64,000 nt of DNA from a virus, in IMG/VR virus record IMGVR_UViG_3300040801_001812, positions 1 to 64,000 of that record; one strand, written 5' to 3'. The first letter of the stretch is position 1; each line of letters begins with the position of its first letter. Below, one piece after another: positions 55,159-63,473 of this stretch. Both the position numbers and the translations under genes were made by a program. The notes below the pieces were generated by a model. The model made no database searches. It was not told the origin of the DNA and saw only the letters and a list, made by a program, of their open reading frames with translations.

Positions 55159-55186
55159 AAAAGAGGAAGGGGCCGAAGCCCCTTCC
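55159..55186 (-). terminator. Rho-independent terminator with UUCG loop
   Basis: GGAAGGGGC (55165-55173) pairs with GCCCCTTCC (55178-55186) around TTCG (read on the minus strand), followed by TCTTTTTCG. It ends the transcript of the gene at 55200. Confidence 0.88.
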
Positions 55187-55199
55187 ATCGTATCATCGA

Positions 55200-56015
55200 C
55201 TAGAAGTCGAGGATGTCGTCGAAGGCGTTCTGCGAAGCGACCTTGGCGTTCGCGGCCTTGGACAGCTCCTGCTTCTCCTCGACCTTCTCGGTCCAGATCG
55301 GCACCGCCGACTCGGGGCAGTTGGTGGCGTCGGCGAGGCGACGAACCGGCGATCCCTCGTCGGTGGTCTCACCGGCCCAGACGATGGCGTCGGTCAGAGC
55401 AACGCTGTGCTCGCCGTAGACACCGAGCACGAGGAACTGGAACCGCGACCACTGGTGGCGGGTCTCGCCGTTCTCGGGCTTGCGGCCCTTCTTGACCACG
55501 ATGCCGACACCCTTGGGCTGGAACTCGGGACGGTCGTCGGCGTACTTGCCCTTGACGACGGGCGGGAACTTCGCCGAGATGTCCTTCTGCATTTCGGGGT
55601 TGATGTGCTCCCACGGGAGGACGTACACCGACTCGTCGGCGATGTTCGGGCCGAGCACCTCGGCCCGGTGGGCACGGAACGCCTCCAGGGTGAACATCCG
55701 GCAGCACCGGGTCGGGAAGCGGAAGACCGGCTTTCCGTCCTTCTGGATGGGCTTACCGTTCTTCCCGAACTTCACGAGGTTGGCCTTGGTGCAGCCTTCG
55801 TCGGCGAGCTGCTTCCGGCTCCCCTTGGAGCTGATGACGGGACCGTACCCCGAGAGCTTCGCGGTCGCCCGCAGGATGCTCGTGAACTCCTCGACGGAGT
55901 CGGGGTTGCAGATGTAGTTCCGCTTCACGGAGGTGCAGAAGCCCTTCAGGGTCTTCTCGACGTGCTTGCGGAAGGTCTCGAAAATGGCGATCTGGGTCTT
56001 GGTGAGCTTGGTCAT
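55200..56015 (-). CDS. Unknown protein, probably highly expressed
   Basis: 271 residues from ATG 56015, whose ribosome site sits in the hairpin 56022-56036. Basic (FETFRKHVEKTLKGFCTSVK) with a central VKKGRKPENGETRHQW. Codon third positions are almost all C or G, as at 49288-49854, and the gene has its own strong terminator. Family not recognised. Confidence 0.65.
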   Translation of the reverse strand: MTKLTKTQIAIFETFRKHVEKTLKGFCTSVKRNYICNPDSVEEFTSILRATAKLSGYGPVISSKGSRKQLADEGCTKANLVKFGKNGKPIQKDGKPVFRFPTRCCRMFTLEAFRAHRAEVLGPNIADESVYVLPWEHINPEMQKDISAKFPPVVKGKYADDRPEFQPKGVGIVVKKGRKPENGETRHQWSRFQFLVLGVYGEHSVALTDAIVWAGETTDEGSPVRRLADATNCPESAVPIWTEKVEEKQELSKAANAKVASQNAFDDILDF

Positions 56016-56021
56016 ATCAGT

Positions 56022-56036
56022 GCTCCTTTCAAGAGC
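56022..56036 (-). promoter_or_regulatory. Ribosome-site hairpin GCTCTTGAAAGGAGC
   Basis: On the minus strand GCTCT pairs with GGAGC around TGAAA, so the AGGAG ribosome site of the 271-residue gene is partly inside a stem. An identical 15-mer precedes the gene at 56367-56474. Suggests translational control. Confidence 0.5.
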
Positions 56037-56096
56037 GGTTCGTTCGTCAGTAAGCATTGCGGAGAAACTGTGGATAAGGTCCGCGTTAACCGACGC

Positions 56097-56366
56097 CTAG
56101 GACAAGGTCATTGCGATCTTGCCATCGGGGTGCTTCCAGAGCATCAGCTCTCTCTGCGACCCCTTGTCACCGTAGATCACGGTGACGACATGATCGAAGG
56201 TGATGGGATATCTGGACACACTCAGACGCGCAGATCCTTGGGCCAAGACATAGGTCCGGACGACTTCAGTGTCCTCCATGACCTGCCCGTGCGCTTGAGC
56301 GATCTCCGTGAGTCGGTCGATGAGGTCTGAGGGGGTGAATGAGCCGACTTCCTTCAGGAAGTCCAT
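56097..56366 (-). CDS. Small hypothetical protein
   Basis: 89 residues. Helical N-terminal half (DLIDRLTEIAQAHGQVMEDT) and beta-rich C-terminal half (YPITFDHVVTVIYGDKGSQR). Family not recognised. Confidence 0.6.
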   Translation of the reverse strand: MDFLKEVGSFTPSDLIDRLTEIAQAHGQVMEDTEVVRTYVLAQGSARLSVSRYPITFDHVVTVIYGDKGSQRELMLWKHPDGKIAMTLS

Positions 56367-56474
56367 CTACTCACCCAGCACCGCGTTGGCGAGCTTGCTG
56401 TAGAGGTCGATGGCGTACCAGAGGCCCACCCAGTAGATCACTACACGAAACACGTTCTTTGCGAGGTCGTCCAT
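56367..56474 (-). CDS. Small single-helix membrane protein
   Basis: 35 residues, ATG 56474. The helix FRVVIYWVGLWYAIDLY spans the middle of the chain. It follows the hairpin-sequestered ribosome site at 56480-56494. Function unknown. Confidence 0.55.
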   Translation of the reverse strand: MDDLAKNVFRVVIYWVGLWYAIDLYSKLANAVLGE

Positions 56475-56479
56475 ATGTG

Positions 56480-56494
56480 GCTCCTTTCAAGAGC
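56480..56494 (-). promoter_or_regulatory. Ribosome-site hairpin GCTCTTGAAAGGAGC, second copy
   Basis: Identical 15-mer to that at 56022-56036, again placing AGGAG in a short stem 5 nt before an ATG. The hairpin with the 6-bp CCCTCC/GGAGGG stem lies about 45 nt upstream. Confidence 0.5.
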
Positions 56495-56532
56495 AGGTTA
56501 CGGTTAACGATAAGCGAGCGACACCTATGCTG

Positions 56533-56822
56533 CCCTCCCGCAGGAGGGCTTAAAGGAGGCTCTACTTGAGGAGCGAGGGGTGGACGGTCTTCGGCACCCG
56601 GAGGACCGGCTTGCCATCGGTGGCGATGACGAGCACCGCGTTGGCTGCGGAGTTGAGTCGCTGGTTCTCGCCGCGCTGCATCGGGCGAACCTGCCCCACG
56701 GTCTCCTGGCCGTAACGATTCTGCGAAGCGAACACTTTACCCTTGAACATACCAAGTTCCTTTCTGGTTCGGTCGTTGACGATACGCGAAGGGACACCTA
56801 GCGAACCCTCCCGCAGGAGGGT
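56533..56822 (-). repeat. Related hairpin leaders flanking the 62-residue gene
   Basis: At 56533-56547 and at 56808-56822 the minus strand reads CCCTCC-TGCG-GGAGGG with shared flanks (GAGCC.CCTTT upstream, AGGTGTC downstream). The two copies bracket the small gene at 56562-56750. The shape suits a transcript-processing or stabilising element, as no T tract follows. Confidence 0.5.
56562..56750 (-). CDS. Small basic hypothetical protein
   Basis: 62 residues. FKGKVFASQNRYGQETVGQV, then VLVIATDGKPVLRVPKT. C/G-ending codons. Sits between two hairpin leaders that resemble each other. Function unknown. Confidence 0.6.
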   Translation of the reverse strand: MFKGKVFASQNRYGQETVGQVRPMQRGENQRLNSAANAVLVIATDGKPVLRVPKTVHPSLLK

Positions 56823-56834
56823 TCAAAGGTGGCT

Positions 56835-57284
56835 CTAGGCAAGAGCGAGCCGGATGCGAGCAATGCGCTTGGTGCGCTTGGGAGCCTTGGCAACGCACTC
56901 CCGAACGTGGGGGTCTTTCGACCACAGGATGTCGTCGTCGATCCAGCACTGGCAGAGCGCCTCGGTGAGCACGTGGTGGCACTCCTGGAGGCGCGTGAGC
57001 TTGTCGTTCGCCTCGGAGGCGAGCTTCGCTTCCTCGGGGCCTCCGGTGTTGTAGGCGGCGAGGTCAGCGCGAGCCGCGTTGATGGCGAGTTCGACCCGAC
57101 CGTAGAGCTTGCTGAGCGCCTCACGGCTCAGGTAGCCGTTGGACTCGCGCTGGGCGAGGATGCAGCCGGTCCCCCGGCTCATCGAACGCTTGAACACCTC
57201 GCGGATTCCGGGGAGGTTGTGCCGTGCGCCCTCAACGATCTTTTTCGAACCCTTGACTTCGTAGAGTGCTTGAACGTAATACAT
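56835..57284 (-). CDS. Hypothetical protein
   Basis: 149 residues from ATG 57284 behind AAAGGA. Basic helical protein (FKRSMSRGTGCILAQRESNG; RVELAINAARADLAAYN) with a basic end (RTKRIARIRLALA). Codon use like its neighbours in the hairpin-leader group. Family not recognised. Confidence 0.6.
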   Translation of the reverse strand: MYYVQALYEVKGSKKIVEGARHNLPGIREVFKRSMSRGTGCILAQRESNGYLSREALSKLYGRVELAINAARADLAAYNTGGPEEAKLASEANDKLTRLQECHHVLTEALCQCWIDDDILWSKDPHVRECVAKAPKRTKRIARIRLALA

Positions 57285-57836
57285 GACCAAATCCTTTCTG
57301 GTTTTGAGGGCGCACTTCTAGGCGCTCCAAGCCGCACAAGCGACGAGGGAATTCCCGGCGCAGGAGTAGCTGTGCCCTCTGTTGATAGGTAGACAGACGA
57401 CGACGCGTAGAACTACCCTATAGGGGTAGTGAGACACACCCGGTACCGGGGTACAGGTACCCCGGATCTCCTCGGTGACGAGGTGTGGGCGTGACTCTCT
57501 CTGGAACTAGCTTACAAGATTTTCAGGTTTTTTTATAAATCGTTGATTTCAAAGGATTTAATCAGCCAAAAATACCCTTGTTGAGACGCTATCTCGCAAC
57601 ATTTTCGAGGGTATTTTCGATCAAATTCCCGAAAAATCCCTAGGAAAACCTTAGGGCATCTGTACCCGCGATTCCCAGAAACGACGTAATTTCCCGGCCA
57701 AAACAGTCCCAGGAGCTGTTCTGGGACTACCGGGATCACTCGCGGGATGACGCATTTTGAGGCTCCCAGAAGAGTTATCGAGAAATCACCCCGAAAGCGG
57801 TTTATTAGACAGGCGCTATCGCCCATAGGAGCATCT
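57285..57836. other. Dyad-rich noncoding region between divergent gene sets
   Basis: About 550 bp lie between the minus-strand cluster and the plus-strand genes. It contains GGGAATTCCC (57347-57356), CTACCCTATAGGGGTAG-like dyad near 57413, GGGGTAC/GTACCCC near 57447, an A/T-rich tract (TTTTTTTATAAATCG near 57530) and a hairpin AGTCCCAG/CTGGGACT at 57707-57730. It must hold promoters for both sides, and its dyads plus A/T tract also fit a replication origin. No gene is convincing in it. Confidence 0.5.
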
Positions 57837-59402
57837 GTGACCCAGCCCGAGAACCACCTACGCAACTGGAGACACCAGACACTCGCGAATAGCGAGTATG
57901 ACTACAGGTCTGAACAGCACCCAGTAAAGCGGCAAGTCAAACATTCAAAGCATTTAGCCAAGGATGCTGCCTTTAGAGGTATGGATCTCGTAACCGGAAA
58001 TATCAGAAGCCGCATTTCAGGGGCTGTCGCGGATAAGGTCATTCATACTGGTGGTAAGGTCAAAGACCGACTCACCCCAAGGAGCAAGAAGAAGATGCAA
58101 CACGACAACGTTGAAGAAGGACTGGGCACTATTGCTGTGCAGGCTGGGCGCAGTATGCTGGCTTCCCGTGCTGGGCAACGCGCTGCTGCCTCCCGTGTGG
58201 GCCAGATGGTCAGCCGTACTCGCGCTGCCTACCAGAGGAACCCCGCTGCCTTCCGTCGTCTCGCCAAGATGAAGATCAAAGCCGCTCCCGGTGCCCTCCA
58301 CAGGAAGTACCGTGTAGGAAAAGTAGCCGTTAAACGGTCTGCTGTCGGTATGAAGGTCCGTGGAGCCAATCGGAAAGTTATGGGCACCCTTAACAGACGT
58401 CGTGCTGCGAAAGAAACTGCTCGTGCTGCACTCCGTAAAACGAACCCCGTACGCGCCGGGATAAATGACACAACTCGGGCTATCTCACGAGATATCGCTA
58501 CCGGCGTTGCTACCGACACAGGCGTCCGGGTTGCCATGCACCACGTTCAAAAGAAGCTCCCCCAGGAGTCCTTCACCGAGATCATTCGCAATCACCTCTG
58601 GGAAGCGAACAGTAACTTCACACCTGCTCAAATGGGCGCTGCCATGAAGAAGTACGCAGCCAGCAAGAACACACGCCCTGCCCGTAAGACCCAGTTCGGT
58701 AGCCACCACATCGACAACGCGCATGTCGCGCATCTAAGGAGCGGTCACATGTCAGGTAAGAGTCACAACGCCCAGTCCTTCAAGATCAACCAGAAAACGA
58801 AAACCAACGTCTCCGACAGTGTCAAAGAGATGGCGGCTACGATCTACGAGGATCAGGTCGTTAACGAGTGGGCACCTCTGGCTATTGGGGCTGCTCGGAT
58901 GATCGGCACTTCCGTCGCAACTGACGCTGTCATCAAGGGCGGGTCTAAGGTCGCTAATAAGCTAAAGAGAAAGCCCCGTGTCCGACGTATCGGAGAAGGG
59001 TGGGACGCCTTCGATCTCCGGGGCCACAAAACGCTTGGTAAGCCCCAACGCGCTATGGGCGGTGTGAAAGCCGGTCTCGCGATTGGTGGTACTCTTCTAG
59101 CGTCAAGGTATGCTGGTAAGAAAGTCGCTGGTGCCCTCATGAAGCGCGACAAAAAGCTCGCTGCGAACGCTGAGAAAAACCACGCCTCGAACGTGAAACG
59201 TATCGCCAAGAAGATCAAAGACAACCCCGACCAACCTATCCGAAATCGCATCCGCATGAAGGGCCTAAAGACCTCTGCAAAATACCGCGACTACTCTTCG
59301 AAGATGCTCGGGAAGGCTCAAAAACGATTAGATCGTAAAGCAGCGAAGGCCGCTCGTAAGAACGAGAAGCTGAAGAAGCGGCTCGCCAAACTCGGGGCCT
59401 AA
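57837..59402 (+). CDS. Large basic Ala/Lys/Arg-rich protein
   Basis: 521 residues from GTG 57837, 5 nt after AGGAG; an upstream in-frame ATG at 57747 lacks a ribosome site. The chain is rich in lysine, arginine and alanine (SRAGQRAAASRVGQMVSRTR; KRLDRKAAKAARKNEKLKKR), with several alanine/glycine helices that recall membrane-active or DNA-condensing proteins. Residues about 270-330 are histidine-rich. It could be an internal virion protein that packs or delivers DNA. One of two genes on the plus strand. No family recognised. Confidence 0.7.
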   Translation: MTQPENHLRNWRHQTLANSEYDYRSEQHPVKRQVKHSKHLAKDAAFRGMDLVTGNIRSRISGAVADKVIHTGGKVKDRLTPRSKKKMQHDNVEEGLGTIAVQAGRSMLASRAGQRAAASRVGQMVSRTRAAYQRNPAAFRRLAKMKIKAAPGALHRKYRVGKVAVKRSAVGMKVRGANRKVMGTLNRRRAAKETARAALRKTNPVRAGINDTTRAISRDIATGVATDTGVRVAMHHVQKKLPQESFTEIIRNHLWEANSNFTPAQMGAAMKKYAASKNTRPARKTQFGSHHIDNAHVAHLRSGHMSGKSHNAQSFKINQKTKTNVSDSVKEMAATIYEDQVVNEWAPLAIGAARMIGTSVATDAVIKGGSKVANKLKRKPRVRRIGEGWDAFDLRGHKTLGKPQRAMGGVKAGLAIGGTLLASRYAGKKVAGALMKRDKKLAANAEKNHASNVKRIAKKIKDNPDQPIRNRIRMKGLKTSAKYRDYSSKMLGKAQKRLDRKAAKAARKNEKLKKRLAKLGA

Positions 59403-59404
59403 TC

Positions 59405-59950
59405 ATGCGTACAGATAGTTCTGATGCCGTCTTCCGTGTCCTCGAAGAGGGGCGCGTGATTGGTACCTTGAGAACCGCCCACAAGGGCTACAAGGTCTTC
59501 TCCGGGCACAAGGCCCAGGCAGCGAAGGCTGTTGCTGCTCTAGCGGCTACGAGGGCTGTCTACCGCTACGGCGAGAAGAAGGTCATGGTCCGCAACCCCG
59601 CTCTTGCTCGTGACCATGAAGCTACCGCCCGTGCGATGTCCAAGATCCACGCCGACAAAGCCCTCAAATCAAAGAACTTCATCAGCCGTAGGTTCCACGT
59701 GAAACGGGCTGGTGGGTACGCCAAGGGTGCTAAGAGATACGCCGGTATCGCGAAGCTCGGTGACAAGAAAGCCGCCTACCACAACGCGAAGATCCGTAAG
59801 GGCCTCAAGCGTTGGGCACACGTCAACGAGGGCGTGAGACTAAGACTAGCCAAATCCGCTATCTCTTCCTTGAACCCCGTTGCTCACCTCAGCTCAGCCA
59901 GAAAAATTGGCAAGAAAATCGGAGCTAAAGTTATTGGCAAAACGGTATAG
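59405..59950 (+). CDS. Basic Ala/Lys-rich protein
   Basis: 181 residues starting 3 bp after the previous stop. Short N-terminal beta hairpin (FRVLEEGRVIGTLRTAHKGY) then lysine/alanine helices (HKAQAAKAVAALAATRAVYR). Similar charge and composition to the 521-residue protein, so the pair probably act together. Ends convergently with the primase gene, overlapping it by 20 bp. Confidence 0.7.
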   Translation: MRTDSSDAVFRVLEEGRVIGTLRTAHKGYKVFSGHKAQAAKAVAALAATRAVYRYGEKKVMVRNPALARDHEATARAMSKIHADKALKSKNFISRRFHVKRAGGYAKGAKRYAGIAKLGDKKAAYHNAKIRKGLKRWAHVNEGVRLRLAKSAISSLNPVAHLSSARKIGKKIGAKVIGKTV

Positions 59951-60950
59951 GCCACTCCGGAACAGACACCGAGGCCGCATTTTCGAATGCGGCCTTTAGT
60001 GTTTCTGGAGACACGTCATTCGGATCCCCATCCTCCAGGTAGACATACCTCGCTGGCAACCCCGCCCCCATGCTAGCCATGGACGCCTTGGCATCAGCGT
60101 CCAAGCAGATGTACACCTTCTCGATCTCGCGCTCCTTGATCACCGACCGGTGATACTTGTGCAAGTTCTTACCGAGAAGGGGAACCGCAGGGATCCCCGT
60201 GTGCTTCATGATGGACCACGCATCGAAGGGTCCTTCACACAGGGCGATAGTTGTACCTACAACTAAATGCTCATTGATCATGGAGACCTTCGCCGAATAT
60301 CTGGTGTACCTCGACGATGAATGGAAACTCTTCGTCTGCGGGTTAGGTAGAATCGACCGTGTCGTCCAGAACGTGAGTTCCCTACCGAACCTTCCGAGAC
60401 AAGGGATGAAGATATGCCCGTGGTATGGAGACCCAAGGTGGTAGCAGAAGTGCAGCCTATACCGATGGATATCCTTACGTGTCACGCCCCTGCCCTCAAG
60501 GTAGTCGTACGCTCGGGCATAGAGCTTCTGTGCCATCTTGTTGGCCCACGGCTCAGGGTTCCCGTACAGAGGACGAACGCCTGTAGGGAACACACAGGGC
60601 TGCTCTGGGGTCCACAGATGATCCTGGGGCTTCTCCTTAGGCTTGACCACGGGTTCGAGGTCTGAGAGCGTAGGAGACTTGTCCTTGCCGATCAGAACGG
60701 CATCGATATCCCGCTTCTTGATGGCCCCGATGTCCTTCAGGTGATAGAGGAACTTCGAAGTCGGTCCACGCTCCCCACAGACCCAGCACTGGAAGACGCC
60801 CTTATCCGGGTTGACAGCACACTTCTGCTTATCCGTCCCGCAGAAGGGACAGGGGACCATGAACTCGGATCCCCCGCTCACCACCTTCACGTCGGGCCAT
60901 AGGCGCTCGACGAGCTGGGCCATGACTCTTGGTCTTGATGCTCTCGCCAT
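59931..60950 (-). CDS. DNA primase
   Basis: 339 residues. N-terminal CHC2-like zinc ribbon with Cys34, Cys37, Cys55 and Cys58 (CPFCGTDKQKC, FQCWVCGE), then a middle domain and a TOPRIM-like part with ALCEGPFDAWS near 235 and KVYICLDADAK near 285. It makes RNA primers for the replicative helicase encoded upstream. Its start overlaps the helicase stop (TAATG). Its 3' codons contain a plus-strand terminator. Confidence 0.88.
   Translation of the reverse strand: MARASRPRVMAQLVERLWPDVKVVSGGSEFMVPCPFCGTDKQKCAVNPDKGVFQCWVCGERGPTSKFLYHLKDIGAIKKRDIDAVLIGKDKSPTLSDLEPVVKPKEKPQDHLWTPEQPCVFPTGVRPLYGNPEPWANKMAQKLYARAYDYLEGRGVTRKDIHRYRLHFCYHLGSPYHGHIFIPCLGRFGRELTFWTTRSILPNPQTKSFHSSSRYTRYSAKVSMINEHLVVGTTIALCEGPFDAWSIMKHTGIPAVPLLGKNLHKYHRSVIKEREIEKVYICLDADAKASMASMGAGLPARYVYLEDGDPNDVSPETLKAAFENAASVSVPEWPIPFCQ
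59973..60005 (+). terminator. Terminator for the plus-strand genes, inside the primase gene
   Basis: GGCCGCATT (59973-59981), TTCG loop, AATGCGGCC (59986-59994), then TTTAGTGTTTC. A perfect 9-bp stem with a UUCG tetraloop, 23 bp after the plus-strand stop. It lies within the last 22 codons of the convergent primase gene. Confidence 0.8.
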
Positions 60951-62350
60951 TATGGACCCTGCGTTCCCATGGCACCCGTGAAGTTACCGCCCGAAGACCT
61001 ACGTGTCTTCGTCTTGACGACGAGACCTTTGGCACGAGCCGTGTCCTCGTCAAACGCCTCGAACTGCATGATCCTGAAGTTCGGCTTGATCCAGACCTGT
61101 TTGTTGGCAGGTCCGAGACGTGTCTTAGCGATGTGGAGACGCATGATCTCCTTCTTCTTCTCAGCCTTGGTTTGGCTGATATTAACCATGAGATCGAGGG
61201 GAAAGACCTTACCGAAGGAACCGGAGATATCGTCCATATCGACTTCCTCCTTGTTCATACCTCCTCGGTTGGTCTGATCGGCAGTCCATATGGCCGTCTG
61301 GTACTCTCCAGCGAGACCACGAAGCATCGCGCAATTCTCTCCGAGGGCTTCCCACTGATCCTTGTAGTTGCCCACCATCTTGAGCAACCCGAAGTAGTCT
61401 ACGAAGAGCGCATCGAGGGTCACACCTTCCTCCTCACGGAGACGGCGCATGTACTCCTCGATCTGGTGGATGCTGATGCTCTTGGTCGGATAGTACTGGA
61501 CGTAGAGGGCACCCGGCTTGATGCCCGTGCGTTGGTACGCCTTCACGACGCCCTTAGCCACCTTCTTCGAGGCGACCGGGAGTACGTCAATAGGGATACT
61601 CGTATTATGCGCGTCCATCCGGTCCATGATCTGATCCTCGTCCAACTCCAAGGTGATGAAGCCGACGTTGAATCCCTGCACGGACGCAGCCACAGCGAGC
61701 TGGCCCAAGAGAGCACTCTTCCCATGCCCTGACGCCCCCATGAGCATCGCCAGTGCCTTCGGGGGAACACCACCTCCAATGAGGTCGTCGAGAGCATCCA
61801 TCCCCGTGGAAATCCGCATGTCCTGTCGTGCGGCCCGACGCTTGAGACGTTCGTTCGTGTCCGTCCAGTACTCGGTGAGGGGTGTCTGCTCACTGCCCGT
61901 GATCCTCGCCTTCGCGAAGAGTTGAACGACCTCGTCGTACTCACCCGCGTCCACGAGGCCACTCACCTGTGTGGCAGCGACGTACATGTGATGGACGGTG
62001 ATGGCGTCGAAGAGCCGCTTCTTCACCCGCTTAGGGGAATACTTGTCGTGCTCCCACACCTCGTTGAGGGCATCGATCACGGCCTCGGTCTTCTCGTCAT
62101 CGAGGTTCCCATCCTCACACGCGAGCTTGACCTCACTCTCCAACTCGTGAAACCGGGGGCGTTCCCCGAACTCTTCAATGAAATTCTTAAAGACCTGGAA
62201 AACCACGTCAGTGTCCGGGTCATTCTCGAAGAAGTCTTCGGGGATGTCAGCCACCACGGACTTGGCTGCGATCTTGTCCTTCAGCAGATAGGCGAAGGCG
62301 TCACGCTTAAAGTTGGGGTCAAGTAGTTTTAGGTTGTGTTGTTTGGCCAC
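60950..62350 (-). CDS. Replicative DNA helicase (DnaB type)
   Basis: 466 residues. N-terminal helical domain, linker, then RecA-like ATPase with Walker A GASGHGKS (205-212), a Walker B-type LDALFVDYFGLL near 310 and an arginine-finger region LHIAKTRLGP near 415. It unwinds DNA at the fork and works with the primase encoded immediately downstream. The C-terminal 30 residues are basic and glycine-rich. Confidence 0.9.
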   Translation of the reverse strand: MAKQHNLKLLDPNFKRDAFAYLLKDKIAAKSVVADIPEDFFENDPDTDVVFQVFKNFIEEFGERPRFHELESEVKLACEDGNLDDEKTEAVIDALNEVWEHDKYSPKRVKKRLFDAITVHHMYVAATQVSGLVDAGEYDEVVQLFAKARITGSEQTPLTEYWTDTNERLKRRAARQDMRISTGMDALDDLIGGGVPPKALAMLMGASGHGKSALLGQLAVAASVQGFNVGFITLELDEDQIMDRMDAHNTSIPIDVLPVASKKVAKGVVKAYQRTGIKPGALYVQYYPTKSISIHQIEEYMRRLREEEGVTLDALFVDYFGLLKMVGNYKDQWEALGENCAMLRGLAGEYQTAIWTADQTNRGGMNKEEVDMDDISGSFGKVFPLDLMVNISQTKAEKKKEIMRLHIAKTRLGPANKQVWIKPNFRIMQFEAFDEDTARAKGLVVKTKTRRSSGGNFTGAMGTQGP

Positions 62351-62351
62351 T

Positions 62352-63473
62352 CTATCTCCTCCTTAAATCCCTCACGGGTACCTCGCTCCCATCCATACGT
62401 CGAGGAGCACCTGTCCCGTACGTGAAGTACAGTAGCGTATCCGGATGCGCTTTGTCTATGGGGTTCACACGATCTTCGATGTCAGATATGACATGTTCGT
62501 CCAGGGGATCCTTACCCTCGGCGATAGCCTTCCTGAACTCTTGCACGCGTTTGTAGTCCACATCCGACAACCAGTCGTAATCAGGGTCAGCGACCATAAG
62601 GGTCTTGTAGGGGGGTTTCATACCGCGATCCCGAAGACTCTGAAGCTGTTCCATAGACTCTTGGAATGTCTTCTCCCGCCCATCCTTGAGCGCGTCGTGG
62701 AGCGTCTCCAGGGCCGCGTACACCTCCTGCTTGGTTGCCCCTGCGTAGCCCCCACGCTCAGCCACAACAGCGTAGCAGCGAGCCAGGGACTCCGAGGTAC
62801 GGATAGCTGACCGGCGCAGGTAGAACGGCCCCCAGTGTGCGGGATTCCCCCAGTACTGCTCTTCCGTCCTACGAGACCGTGCTGAACACCAACGGCCCAC
62901 ACGCCTGTCCACTGCTGCACCCGCGTCCCACGCACCCTGGTCCACCTTCCCCTGAAGGATGAAAGAAGAGGGCGTGAAGTCCAACTTCAGGAAGTCATCC
63001 AAGAACGCCTGACCGTGCTCACAGATGAACTTGAGGCTGGGGTAGCTCCACCCAGGTTGGGCCTGAACATCGCGCCACTTCCCTGTCTTCACACGGGCGA
63101 TGGCACGAAGCGCACGCTGACCGGAGTCGGCATCCCCCTCGGCGATGAACATCTCGAAGATGAACGCCATGAAGTTCTCGGGATCCTCGACCTCCGAGAG
63201 CTGCTCAGCCAGATCATAGAACTCCTTGTAGTAGAACTTGGACTTCCGGAAGTCGGTCTTACCCGGCTTCATGTTGATCCGACGCATCCCACGTGGGTTC
63301 TTCTTGTAGTGGTAGTAAGGGGTGTCGTTGTACCGCTGGTAGACGATGTCGAAGTAGGTCTTCAGCAGCCGCAGGACGATGCACTCCGTCTCGTTCTTGC
63401 AGTAATCGTAGTCATCGTCCAGCAGCGCGTACGGTGGGGGATCGTAACCCCCGAACATCGTGCTAATCGACAT
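62352..63473 (-). CDS. Unknown replication-cluster protein
   Basis: 373 residues from ATG 63473, overlapping the upstream helicase stop. Contains DYDYCKNETECIVLRLLKTY, KLDFTPSSFILQGKVDQGAW and a C-terminal VADPDYDWLSDVDYKRVQEF. No recognised domain. Its place between SF2 helicase and DnaB suggests a role in replication such as helicase loading, which is inference only. Confidence 0.55.
   Translation of the reverse strand: MSISTMFGGYDPPPYALLDDDYDYCKNETECIVLRLLKTYFDIVYQRYNDTPYYHYKKNPRGMRRINMKPGKTDFRKSKFYYKEFYDLAEQLSEVEDPENFMAFIFEMFIAEGDADSGQRALRAIARVKTGKWRDVQAQPGWSYPSLKFICEHGQAFLDDFLKLDFTPSSFILQGKVDQGAWDAGAAVDRRVGRWCSARSRRTEEQYWGNPAHWGPFYLRRSAIRTSESLARCYAVVAERGGYAGATKQEVYAALETLHDALKDGREKTFQESMEQLQSLRDRGMKPPYKTLMVADPDYDWLSDVDYKRVQEFRKAIAEGKDPLDEHVISDIEDRVNPIDKAHPDTLLYFTYGTGAPRRMDGSEVPVRDLRRR

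Noticed and set aside
56069-56077. DnaA box TTATCCACA
   Set aside because: A perfect 9-mer, but single; one is expected by chance about every other window of this size, and no cluster lies near.
55038-56330. 430-codon plus-strand frame
   Set aside because: Antisense to the 271-residue gene whose strong codon bias explains the open frame.
57533-57865. 110-codon minus-strand frame in the divergent region
   Set aside because: No ribosome site, overlaps the start of the plus-strand gene and reads through hairpins. I cannot exclude it fully.
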